A DNA stretch of 64,000 nucleotides from Strobilurus pachycystidiatus (Eukaryota; Basidiomycota; Agaricomycetes; Agaricales; Physalacriaceae). The DNA lies in the NCBI GenBank assembly GCA_019915135.1, contig JAHLMK010000003.1:868001-932000 (forward strand), read 5' to 3'. A model generated the notes under the pieces. It saw only the letters and a program-made list of their open reading frames with translations. It did no database searches and was not told where the DNA came from. The translations under genes and the position numbers were made by a program. This document shows, one piece after another, positions 23,307-33,900 of this stretch; position 1 is the stretch's first letter; each line of letters begins with the position of its first letter.

Positions 23307-25590
23307 TCAAATAGGATATCGAGAGAGCAGCTCGTTCAACGTCTCCATCTGGACCGTCCTATACGTATCCTCCGTTACGTTTATAGGTACCGCCCCGTCA
23401 TTGAAGGTCAACAAATTCGGTGAGTTTGGTGTCCACTTTGGCCAATAAACATCCGCGCCGCCGTTTGGATCCAAAGTGGCAACGAAGCGGATCAAGTACG
23501 GCTGGATGTCACCACCGGGGAGGAAAGAGTTGAAGAACAAATCAGTGGTGTGGAACGATCCCAGGATGGGTAGGCTTTTCATACGCTTGTGTGCTGTATG
23601 GAGGCATCAACGAATGGACGGCGAGTTTCCGAATGGAGGCATACAGTACGAATAGATGTCCTGCTTTCCTGTCATTGCAGAAAAGAAGAACCTCCGAGGA
23701 GCTTGCAAGATGTAGTCTCCTGACAAGGATGCGAGCCGCTTGAACTGGGGGTACAGCGCGTTGTCATCTCCAGTGCCGAAGGGAGAGCCCCGGGAAAGTA
23801 CGTTCGGATACAATGTCAACAAATGATCGATGTCGGACTCTGGCATGTCCTTGAACATCTCCGTTTGCATGTACTCTTTCATATCCGTGTTCGTCCTTCC
23901 GTGGCATTCAGCAAAATCTTATAGCTCGCCGCTCATTGACTCACGTAACATTGCGCTGCACTAAGGAGAACAAAGTGCCTTCGTCATCACAGTTACCTAG
24001 TCAAGCGCCAAGCATCGTCAACTGGGGAGGGCGGAAGTGCAACATAGCCGACGTACCACTGACCACGGGAACTCTTGCAATCTTACCGCTCTTCACGAGG
24101 TCATAGGCGTTTCTGGGAATCAGAATGCCATCCGTTCGAGGCAGGTAGGCGAGGGTCACCGACTTGATGAAACGATCAGTCGCTGCTGCCAACACCAGCA
24201 GCAGGAGCTCACGTACTTGATAGTCAAAAAGTGAAGGAGACTTGTCAACCGCCGCCTTCAGTGTATCGTAGGGCACGGTGCGAAGACAGGCAAGGGTATC
24301 GTTTGATCCCGCACAGCAGGTCTCGTCCACAAGCGCATCATAGTCTACAGGTTGGTCAATGATACTGAGATTCGTCGGTTGGCTTGACCTCACATTGTTG
24401 ACCCATCTCTATATCTCCAATGGGAGCCGGCGATCCCGACTGCATGAAGGCAGCCCGGAACAGTCCTTCGGTATTGCCATCATTGATCAACATGTGAAGG
24501 CCGACCGAGATTGCGCCTGCAGATTCGCCCCAACTACATTTCAAGAGATCAGCGGCACATCCGTAAACATCATGAGTGTGAGTGACATACATGGTAACCT
24601 TTGTAGGATCGCCCCCAAATGTGGCAATATATTTCTGTACCCATCGCAAGGCTAACCGTTCTAAGCGCCTCGTCAGTCTGTCCGGCTGGGTAACGCATGG
24701 CATATCGGCTTACGGTCATACAATCCAAGATTTCCTACCCCAGCTTCTTTGACTTCCTTGCCTGGAAGGAACCCAAAGGCTAGAGACGCAATGAGTACAC
24801 AGACATGGTGTTTTTTGATGAGGAGACCAACCAGAAAGGCGATAGTTCATCGATACAAAGATGATAGGTTGTCCGATTTCTATAGAACGCTCAACAACAA
24901 CACTACCATCATACATCACAGTGGTTCCCTGCTCGAAACCGCCTGCGAAAACGTCAAATGACAGTTCGACAAAGGAAACAGAGAACGTACCGCCATAGAT
25001 CCACTAGAATCGGCGGTTCTTAGTATCATTTTATGGACGTACAACGGAACAGAAACTTACCACTACGACCGGAAGTTGAGCAGTGCCACCGACATTCGAA
25101 TTCGGCGTGATTACGTTGAGATTCAGGCCTATAGAACTGCGTGAGACACGAGTCACACGACACCCTAGGACATCTGCATATGAGGGACTCACAATCTTCG
25201 CCATCTGTGAAGTTCGGAGCAGGTATGCTCCCAAAAATCTGCAAAGTCTCAGGCGGGAGACCGTAAACATTCGCCTGCGTTCCAAGTTGCTGAGGGCAAG
25301 CCGTTCCATAAGCTGTCGCATTGATTGCGCCGGTGTAAGCATCCACGGGCTGAGGATGATTGAAGCGAAGATTCCCTGTACTGGTACCTTGTCAGTTTGC
25401 GAGTCACGACTAGTTGAACGGCATAGACATACGGTGGCTTGCCATAAGGGATCCCAAGAAACTGATAGACGGACCCCGACGCGTTCCCCGTCACCGTGGC
25501 AGCATCCAAAGTTACAGTAGGGGAATGCGCCAATGTCCACGCAGCTTGGAGAGAGACCGAGAGATAGAGAGTACTGGTAATAGTAAGCAT
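23307..25590 (-). CDS. Secreted type-B carboxylesterase/lipase
   Basis: Alpha/beta hydrolase of about 540 residues, split by about eleven short introns. The signal peptide is MLTITSTLYLSVSLQAAWTL. Family landmarks in order: FLGIPYGKPPTGNLRFNHPQ, EDCLNLNVITP, VVWIYGGG (oxyanion hole), ILFVSMNYRLS-type strand with NYRLSAFGFLPG, ALRWVQKYIATFGGDP, the nucleophile elbow WGESAGAISVG, AFMQSGSP, the acid in NCDDEGTLFS and the histidine in GSFHTTDLFF. The Ser-Glu-His triad is therefore complete. The NDTLACLR cysteine fits the usual disulfides. Enzymes of this type hydrolyse esters, including lipids and aromatic esters, outside the cell. The substrate cannot be told from sequence. Joining exons by eye gives no frameshift. 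Confidence 0.92.
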
Positions 25591-25660
25591 TCTTCTCTGA
25601 CTTCAGATGACGAGGTGTTTGTAGATACAGAACGAGTGAAAGATGTCCATTAGCACAACG

Positions 25661-25670
25661 CTTATATACT
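25661..25670 (-). promoter_or_regulatory. TATA box of the carboxylesterase gene
   Basis: On the minus strand the sequence reads AGTATATAAG, about 75 bases upstream of the start codon at 25590. Spacing and sequence fit a core promoter element. Confidence 0.6.
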
Positions 25671-25839
25671 ATGAAAACGGTATATCAGGCTATGTGGAGT
25701 GAAAAGAGAATGAAACTGAAGCGCACAGGAATAAACTAGAATATGGAGAGAAGAATATTAATGGAGGAACGGTGTCCTCGGACTGAGGCGTCGCACTAGG
25801 CTCCAGTATACGCTTACACTCACCCACAAGTCCATCGCC

Positions 25840-26560
25840 TCAGGGAGCAGCTTCAACTTGGAAAGCCGGGAGCGCCTTCGTCAAGAGAAGAGAGCTGGTC
25901 ATCTCGGATGTCGGACAGTAGACGATGTCGAGGGTCCCATCCTGGATCTTCTCGCGGACGAAGTGGTACCGAACCGATGCTTGATACGCGCGCGCGTACT
26001 GGCCAAGATCTGCTTGTGCGAGAGCGTTAGCGGACTGATTGTCGATATAGATGGTGAGGGAGGAAGTAATAGGTCCGAATAACTCCGTGATGAATGATTG
26101 GAACCCACAACGCCTCTTTCGCGGTATGGGTCATGGCGATGCATTCGGCCTCGGCGGTGGATATCCACTGTTGCTTAGAAGAGAAGTCAGTCGCAGCGCC
26201 GTTGAGAATGAGAACATACCCGGAAATAGCTTCACGCGTCTCTGGGAACATAAAGATATCAAGACCAAGGGTATCATCCGATGCGAAGAAGGTGAAAGGG
26301 CAGTAGTGCGAGTGCCCTTGTGGTACGGGAGTACGCGTCCAGCTGCGTCCCCATTTGGGATCGAGATATCGTGATAGCATGTCGGCTGTGGATACCCAGT
26401 CGGTCAAATTGCTGTGGTGAGCCAAATACACGCCAAGTATAGCCTCCTAAAGTTTCCCGGTACGGAACATCGCGCGGGTATGAAGGGCATTGCTCGCGTG
26501 GAAGCTGTGTACTAGGTGAATCAAGAGGAACAGAAAGACCGGCATAGTCAAGATCTGAGT
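25840..26560 (-). pseudogene. Ty1/copia polyprotein remnant (end of RT and RNase H)
   Basis: Reading from about 26560 down, the upstream frame contains CPSYPRDVPYRETLGGY, the region after the RT palm in copia elements. A second frame carries the RNase H core ISGYVLILNGAATDFSSKQQ with WISTAEAECIAMTHTAKEA. A third frame carries LTIYIDNQSANALAQ with RAYQASVRYHFVREKIQDG, ending in a stop at 25840. Only the C-terminal part of a polyprotein is present and at least two frame changes separate the pieces. It is a decayed fragment. I could not identify flanking LTRs. Confidence 0.8.
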
Positions 26561-26778
26561 ATACGCCGAATAGCGGTCGACTTGCGCGTCAGATCTGTAT
26601 GATTGTAAGGCGGGATATTCCATATCCGGCGCTGCGCGCCGATCTCTTATCTAATACGTAGTATAAAGAGGGCTCGATCGTCAAGACCGGCTCTTGGTCT
26701 TTTACTTTATGTTCACATCGTAGCTTTTGCAATCTATCGCGATTCAAGTCCACCTTGTGAATGTAAGGGTTTTACACT
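26561..26778. other. Possible LTR-like remnant
   Basis: Contains TATAAAGAGG on the + strand near 26660 and a T-rich tract. It ends with the 15-bp TGTAAGGGTTTTACA (26763-26777), which equals the first and last bases of the neighbouring 192-bp LTR fused together. No gene. Confidence 0.35.
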
Positions 26779-27158
26779 AAGAGGGGGTGTGTAAGGTGGG
26801 TCCTCGTACCCAGGACGTCGAAGGACTGTGGCGGAAACCCGATAAGTGATCGGTTTCCGATTAGATTAGATTAGTCTTTTTCTTCGTCTCTTACTGTCAT
26901 CACGCTGTAGTCGTCCGTCGTCTCTACGAATAGAACGAGGTCTTACGCAGCTTGGGTGATTCGAGAGGCGAGGGTTTTACACTTTTTTGCGTAAGACCTC
27001 GTTCTATTCGTAGAGACGACGGACGACTACAGCGTGATGACAATAAGAGACGAAGAAAAAGACTAATCTAATCTAATCGGAAACCGATCACTTATCGGGT
27101 TTCCGCCACAGTCCTTCGACGTCCTGGGTACGAGGACCCACCTTACACACCCCCTCTT
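26779..27158. repeat. 170-bp near-perfect inverted repeat made of two LTR copies
   Basis: Arm 1 is 26779-26948 and arm 2 is 26989-27158, with a 40-nt spacer. I see one mismatch (a C/A difference within CTTACTGTC versus GACAATAAG). Arm 1 includes a purine tract AAGAGGGGGTG followed by a complete 192-bp LTR at 26790-26981 (TGTAAGG...TTTTACA). Arm 2 is the reverse complement, with the LTR cut short at its inner end. The structure could extrude a large hairpin. Confidence 0.9.
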
Positions 27159-28321
27159 CAGAACCAGGCATGGTTCTCCAAGTTCTCCTCTTCATACGGC
27201 CGCAAGAATTACGAGTTCCGTGAACTCTTGGACCAGTAGTCAGGCTGGGGAGTAAAACAACAGCGCATTCACCTGCACGCTGTTTGCGTAGCGCGCTAGT
27301 GACCACCGAGAGCAGCGACTCAATGGTGAGATTGGGGTCAGGCTGAGAGCGCGGTGTGGTGATTGGAGCACAAGGATTGGCCTGGGAAGATGAACGTGAA
27401 GATGGATGACGGCGGCGACGACGACGGCGACATCGAGAGCGTGAATGATGATCTCCAATATAGTCACAGTCAGCGCAAGGAAGGGGCGACCGGCATTCTG
27501 GAATGGATGGAGGAGAGCATGTCTGACTTGGCTCTTCCGGTGGCGAATGGTCGAGAACGGGAGTAGTGAATGAAGCTGTAGGTGTAACGAACAGAGTATG
27601 CTCGCACTCGACAAGCGGTGGCGGTCCGAGTTTTGGAGTGGGTGTAGAGCGTATATTGAACAGATTGCCCTCGTACTCCGTGGGTTTGGGCTGCGGTACA
27701 ACCAACGGGACGATGTAAGAGGACAACGGGAGAGGGAGAGAGTATAGCGTCCGATAATACTCCATTTCTCGCGTGAAGCGCTCGCGGCTTATGTAGGATG
27801 CGAAGAAATCCTCTGCATGCACAAGTGTATCGTCCATATCCTCGAGTTCAAGCCTCTTTCTGCCATCAAGTGCCCATCCGGCGGTAATGGCAATAAGGCA
27901 CGATGACCACTGAACATATGGTCTGATCAGGGTCTTCCACTGGTCGAATAGTTTATCAACATCAGGAATACCCTTGTCGCGCACCAGTGCAAGCCTAGCA
28001 GCGGCAACAAGACGTGAACGATGTGTCTGGATGTGAACGAAGATGTCCTCGTGGATTATGTCGTCAAAGGAGGGGAACGTTGGGAGTAATGGAAGAGTCG
28101 GAACACCATCTTCTAGGAAGTTGATGTCGTTGAGAAAGTAGAGGTGGGCGCGTCTGGCTGACTTCTTCTCGACGAGCAGGCATGGGCTCGGAGGCAGTCA
28201 TCGCACGTGGGGAGTTAGGGGTAACATGGCGCACAAGATCCAGAGATGAAAAACGCCGTTCCCAGTCCTTGAAAGGGCGCGAGTGCCAGTAGGTGAGCGA
28301 CGATTTGTCGGCGGTTGACAT
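27088..28321 (-). CDS. Protein of the small LTR element, unrecognised, gag-like by position
   Basis: Two exons, 28321-28235 and 28167-27088, join in frame across a 67-nt GT-AG intron and give 388 residues. The first part (SSLTYWHSRPFKDWERRF, HLYFLNDINFLEDGVP and DKLFDQWKTLIRPYVQW) looks folded. Later come a Pro-rich stretch, a run of Arg/His (SRCRRRRRRRHPSSRSSS) and CADCDYIGDHH. The last twenty or so codons lie inside the 3' LTR. There is no standard CCHC zinc knuckle. Position within the element suggests a nucleic-acid-binding structural protein, but this is inference. Without the intron the frame is broken, so splicing or a frameshift must be assumed. Confidence 0.5.
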
Positions 28322-28456
28322 CTTTCAGTCGTGACAGAAGTGCCGGTCTATTTCAACCAGCGGGAAGTGATATCTCGCGTGTTGCAGCGAGGAGTCAAGC
28401 GAATTGCCTCTTTCAGCGAATAGGGCCGTATTTCAGGCCAGAGTTACGCAAAAAAG

Positions 28457-28648
28457 TGTAAAACCCTCGCCTCTCGAATCACCCAAGCTGCGTAAGACCT
28501 CGTTCTATTCGTAGAGACGACGGACGACTACAGCGTGATGACAGTAAGAGACGAAGAAAAAGACTAATCTAATCTAATCGGAAACCGATCACTTATCGGG
28601 TTTCCGCCACAGTCCTTCGACGTCCTGGGTACGAGGACCCACCTTACA
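28457..28648. repeat. 192-bp LTR of the small element (complete copy)
   Basis: Begins TGTAAAACCC and ends CACCTTACA on the + strand, so both ends are TG...CA in either reading direction. Same length as the copy at 26790-26981 and in the opposite orientation. The two are identical over nearly all positions I compared. Confidence 0.85.
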
Positions 28649-29124
28649 ATGATGGCGCACACGAGATCCACGTCGCACAGTTGTCATCGACTGAGTGGGA
28701 GATACGACGCGCGACGTACACCTAGACCAGTTCGACTTAATGTTTCGAAGCCGTACCTATCGACGAATGAGTCTAAATCGAAGACGGTGGACACATCACA
28801 CACCTAACGAGATGACTGTGAGGGCCCCGCTGGAGCTATTCGTTCTAAGCACAAAGGAGTTAGCCTCAAGTGTCCCCTAGGTCCTCAGAGTGCTCAAGGT
28901 AACCTTGAGGCAGCCCTTTGAAGCGCCACTAACCAACATGAAACCGCAGAGATCTCCGCTGAGATCGAGGAACCATAACCAAAGTCAAGTCGTCCCAAGG
29001 TTGCCGCCGTATTTTGATCCTCTGTTGGAATCAGTCAAGGTAACAAAGTCTCCTTCCAAGCTCCGACAGTCCCTCTGCAATACATGAAGCAATTTCAGCA
29101 AGCGATACAAACAACATTTCAACT
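28649..29124. other. Intergenic; no gene seen
   Basis: Between the small LTR element and the 3' end of ski8. No recognisable coding frame or RNA. Confidence 0.5.
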
Positions 29125-30288
29125 TCAAAAGGTACTAGCCGCGCCCCCTGCACCCCGCCACCACTTCACAAGCCCATCATCGCCCCCACTCACAAACGCG
29201 CCCGCGCCCTTCGGTCTCCACGACACCGCCCACACCTCCCCAGTATCCTGCACCGTGGACACCGCCGTCCGCGCACCGATATCCCACACCTTGATCGTCT
29301 TGTCCGCGGATCCCGAGAGCCCGAGACGGTTGTCCGGCGATATGTCTACGCTGAGGACCCAGGAGGAGTGTCCGGTGAATGTGGCGATGGTCCCGCCGCT
29401 GGCGCGGACGTCGTGCAGGACGAGACGTTTGTCTTCGGACGCGCTCAATAAGAGCTAAACCGAGAAAGAAAATGCATGAGGTGTTTGAATGACTGCGATC
29501 CAACGTGGGGGACTGACATTGCCATCCGGAGACCACACGATATCGCGCACAGACATGGCATGCGATGTGAACGTCGTCGCCAGCGCGTTGGATTCCAAGT
29601 CGAACACATATATTTGTCCAGACTCGGTTGAGAGCGCTACTCTTTTTCCATCGGGGCTCTGTTGGATAGTTGTTATGAGTGGTTTGGAATATTTTGGACA
29701 AGCCGCACATGTTTACAAGCCATCCCAAACTTGGTCCTCCCCGAAGCTAGCGTCGACAAGCGATGTCCAAACCCCTCGCCCGGCGCCGCAGAGTGGATCG
29801 TGACGTTCCCCGACGCTCCAGACGACGCATACGTCTCGCCGCGCGGGTTCAGTGACACCGTCCACGCTGCCCAACCCAACAATCAAAATCAAGCCAATCC
29901 GACATCCAACAAGGCGAATACGCACAAGGCTCGGCGTCCCCACTCCGCGCATAGCTCTCAAAGCGCCCCGTCACCTCCCCCGTCGTCAAGTCCCACAGAC
30001 ACGTCAGGCCCTCGAGCGTGTTGTACAGCGCCGCGCGCCCGTCCGGCGCCACGCTCAGCGACACCAGCCCCAGCGTGTGCGGCTCCAATGAGGGCGGCTT
30101 CGGCTCGCCGGACGTCGTCCACTGGCGTATCGTCCCGTCGGCAGAGGCAGACAACACGGTGTCCGCGTCTGTCCATACGACGTCCCAGATCGAGTCGCTT
30201 TGTGGTGGGTGGCAGTCGTGCGCGTGCAGGAAGGCGAGACTCTGGTTGGTCAGAAGAGGCGGGATCCAACGGGGGAGAAAACTACCAT
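29125..30288 (-). CDS. SKI8: Ski8/WDR61-like WD40 protein
   Basis: Exons 30288-30286, 30241-29926, 29866-29709, 29658-29518 and 29454-29125 join to 315 residues. The start codon alone forms exon 1, directly followed by a 44-nt intron, giving MSLAFLHAHDCHPPQ. WD repeats are clear: SIWDVVWTDADTVLSASADG with TIRQW, LVSLSVAPDGRAALYNTLEG with LTCLWD, AWTVSLNPRG-type repeat, FGMACKHSPDGKRVALSTES, MSVRDIVWSPDGNLLLSAS with KRLVLHD, WVLSVDISPDNRLGLSGSAD with TIKVWD, and VWAVSWRPKGAGAFVSGGDD with GLVKWW. Ski8 is a scaffold of the Ski2-Ski3-Ski8 complex that feeds mRNA to the cytosolic exosome. Its 5' half is repeated at 50579-51028. Other small WD40 families are possible but less likely. Confidence 0.82.
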
Positions 30289-30558
30289 TGTTTAGAACGC
30301 GTATCGACGCGAGGATGGCGTGAAAGTGGTGGTAAGAAGTCAAGCTGATGGACCGATCAGTCAATCCATGCCAGCGTGAACATTACATATAAGAATTTAT
30401 GGACGTTTGCTATCTAAAGAATGTACCATTGGCTATACGACGCAGATACACAAACGTAGTGCCACAACCGAGAAAATCATATTATAGGGCGGGCGATGGG
30501 CGAGTGATTCGTGTCGCGGTCGAGAGTATTGCTTGATATGAACCTGCACCTGGGTATC
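30289..30558. other. ski8 upstream region, interrupted by the gypsy element
   Basis: The sequence continues at 40364 after the element. The matching uninterrupted sequence is at 51029-51300 in copy B. A target-site copy GTATC occupies 30554-30558. Confidence 0.7.
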
Positions 30559-30814
30559 TGTAGCGTATTCGTCCTCGTAGTCGTTACCCAAAAGGGCTCA
30601 GGCCCAGATGTTTCCATATCTCATCTTATCTCTATTACTCAGCTGCCCCTTAGGTATAAAAGGACTCGTAGCTCGCTGTATTTAGATTTAGGTCTTCTTG
30701 AATCACTACCACTTACAACAGTCATTCGAGCGACCGCCTGAGATCCCGACTCTCAGGATTCCCTTTCCATCCCGTGTGAACGGAACGTGGTCTCCTCGTC
30801 ACGCTTCCGCCACA
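30559..30814 (+). repeat. 5' LTR of the gypsy element
   Basis: 256 bp, TGTAGCG...CGCCACA, with a TATA box at 30655-30661. Confidence 0.95.
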
Positions 30815-30981
30815 TATTTTTGACTCTGTTGCTGCTTGCTTCTCTCTCTACCTCGTCTTAACCGACACTCCAGTCGACGGAGAATCCTGGTCTGATCAAC
30901 CCGGCCATCCTCGACCCCCCAAAAAAATCTTTGCTTTTCCTCTTCATCTCTTTTTCCGGCAAAATCTATTCTTGGCTATCG

Positions 30982-33900
30982 ATGGGCTACAATCTGCGAT
31001 TGCGTGGGCGCCCTCGTGCTAACTCTGCTCCACAGCGGTTAAGCACTGCGCCGTCCTCTGCTTCGCAGCCCGGCCGCGGCCTTGGTGAGTCTAATCTTGG
31101 CTCTCCTCTTACTCCTTTTCCCCCATCCTTCCAAAATTCGGCTCCCATGAACCGAAACCCCGCCGTTGAGAACGCCAAGCCCTCGGGCCAGCTAGTATCT
31201 CCGAGTATCCCTCTTGGCATCGCGCCAGAGGCGACCGTCGCTATCAAAATCGAACCATCCGAGGATGTTATCCCCTCCGAGTCTGCGGACATCGTCGAGG
31301 CTGGCGTTGGTGACGATCAACGCCCTTGGACCGTCGTTACTCATACTAAGAGTCGTAGTAATGACAATGATGATTCTGTTTCCGCTTTTCGTAATAAAGT
31401 TTTGAATCATGAGCAAGAACAACTAGTCAAAGCAGCCGAATATGCGCTATCAGCCCAAGAACAGCACAAGATAGCCCGTCGGAACCAAGCTCTCCGGATT
31501 TATGATCCCGGTGAAAGATCTGATGTCTCTGACACTGTTGAGAGCACGGACGTTGATGTCCCACGTCCTGAGTCCCCTGAACTTCCTTATATTGGTAAAG
31601 GAAAGGGTATAGATCCCCGTAACTGGGGAAACCTTGATCTAGACCTAGACGGAGATGAAGGACTCATGGCACAGCACGCGCTACTGGATAGCATGAGGCG
31701 CGTTGCTCCCAAGGTCTCCGGACCCAAGCACTTCTCGAGTCATGTTCTTCCTGTTGAAGAAAGCGAAGATTCAGATGATGGAGACGAGTCCGATTCTTTT
31801 GAGACTCCACTCCGTGTTTCTGTCTCGCCTCCCGAGGTCCCGAATGCGCCTGCCAAATCGGCTCGTGTTAGCCTGAGTACTGTCAAGCTTGCTCACTCTG
31901 ACTCTGAGTCATCAGAGTCTGAACCTGAGTATACTCCCTCGAGACCAGAGAAGTCAGTTTCTTTGACCTCAGTGCCCGTTCAACACCGTACAACTGTTGA
32001 GGACGTAACTGAGTCCGAAGATCCTGAATATGAGGCACCGCCTAAGCGTGGGGTTAAGCTCTCTCGATATGTTCTTGAGGAGATCCCTCAAAAAGAACGG
32101 AAGAAGAACCGACCCACCTCTTCAAGGGCTAAGACCATTGAACCTAGTGAATCTGACTCAAGCATTGGCTTGTCTCGGAAGTCTAAATCCAAGAGCAAGA
32201 AATCTCGTTCAAAATCTCACCCGAAGGCTCGCGCGACCGCGAGTCCGCTCACTGATGTGCTCGCCAGTCGAGTCCGAGATGTCGTTGATGAACCCCGGCA
32301 CCGGAGCAAGTCTAAATCGAAGGAGATGGACGAATTTATGCGTCCGGTTACCCAGATTGCGCCCAAGAGCCATCTGGCTCGATTATTGAACTTGGTACAT
32401 TCTAAGAAAGCCGCGGAACCGAGTGATCCTAGCTCTTCTAGTAGCTCTAGTTCATCATCATCGTCAAGTGACAGTGAATCGGAATCTTCATCGTCAAGTT
32501 CTAGTTCCTCGAGTGATGACCATAGGCGAAAGTCCCGGAAGTCGAAGTCGCACAAGAAGAAAAAGAGCAAACACTCAATCTTGAAGCCCGACCCGCCCGA
32601 GAAGTATAGTGGCATATCGGACGTCCGAGTCTTCATGAAGTTTGTAACTGAGGGGACAGCTTATGTTCGTGACGGCCGTGTGCCTAAGAAGCATCGCGTC
32701 TTGAAGCTCTCACACTATCTTACCGGTGTGGCACAAGATTTCTATATCACTAGTATTGCCGATGATGTTCGTAACTGGCGTCTCAAACAGTTCTTTATGG
32801 AATTGTATAACTACTGCTTCCCGCTGACATTCCGTCTTGACCAACATCAGAAACTCCGTCGTGCATTCCAAAATGATAAGACAGTCCGACAGTTTACCCT
32901 CGAACTACGTGAACTGTTCAACACCGTAGGTATTGTTGACGAGCGCGAAAAGGTACATAAGCTTTGGCTTAGCCTGAACGACTATATTCAGCAGGGCCTC
33001 TGGAAGGAACGATTAACTCCTGAGACAGCATCATATGCTGAAGTTGAACGCACCGCGGAACTGTTGGAGCTCATTGAAAACGTTGGACGAGCCGGTAAAG
33101 GTCACTCCAAGAAGAATGGATCCTCGGGCGCTTCCACCAAGCGCCAGGATGGGCCACGTACGAGCTCACACACTCAGACACAGCCTCAGGCTTCTGGTTC
33201 TGGTAGCCGTCCTTCTCAAGATCGTACTCGCCATCGCCATCGTGAAGATCGTAATCGCAATTGTTCTGACCGGAACGGAGGGCGAGACAATCGAGACCGG
33301 CGCCGCGATGAGCATAGGCCTAAGAGTAAGCGACCCGAGCTTACAGATAAGCAAAAGGATGAATACCGAGCTGAAGGTAAATGCTTCACCTGTGGCAAGG
33401 CGGGACATATGTCCTATCAATGTCCGGAGGGAAAGACCGTCTCAAGCAGAGGCTCTGGACCTCCAGGAGTCCGTGCCTCAGCCGCCGCAATAGCTGAGGC
33501 GTTGAATACCAGTCAGGAACCCTCACCCGGGATGGATGACATCTGGACAGGTTCTGTTCGATTTGAGATGGACGGTGGAAACTTTGAGCTATATAATGAT
33601 GATTGGATGTACGAAAGCGGCGCCGAGGAAGACGACTCACCATCTGATGCTGAGTCCTCTACTGCCGCGAGTAGTTCCGTCGATTCTGAATTTGCTCAAT
33701 TAGAAGTTTTCATTGAAGATCTCTACGAACGACAGGATTACCTTGACAGCTTGCAGCTCCGAGTTTCCAGACTCGGAGATGAAGTCAGTATTGGCCATGA
33801 TCTTGAAGATGAACTAGAATCCGAGATCAGTGATTTCAATAGTCTTGCTGCTCTATTCGAGAACTTTAGCACGCACGATGACTCAGATAAGGAGAATTGC

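Larger units (their letters stand above)
26989..28648 (-). mobile_element. Small non-autonomous LTR element with one gag-size ORF
   Basis: Read on the minus strand, a complete 192-bp LTR (28648-28457, TGTAAGG to TTTTACA) comes first. A primer-site side beginning CTTTTTTGCGTAA follows, then a spliced ORF, then the purine tract GAAGAGGGGGTG, then a second LTR in the same orientation that is truncated at 26989. No reverse transcriptase, integrase or protease motif is present between the LTRs, so the element would need enzymes from elsewhere. The truncated end runs straight into an oppositely oriented LTR copy, sharing the six bases GCGTAA. No target duplication can be matched because that end is rearranged. 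Confidence 0.75.

Noticed and set aside
26779..28648. CRISPR-like repeat arrangement of three LTR copies
   Set aside because: Only three long copies in mixed orientation with TG...CA ends; a retroelement explains them and the genome is fungal.
32217..32636. 139-codon minus-strand frame
   Set aside because: Antisense to the Ser-rich part of the gypsy polyprotein.
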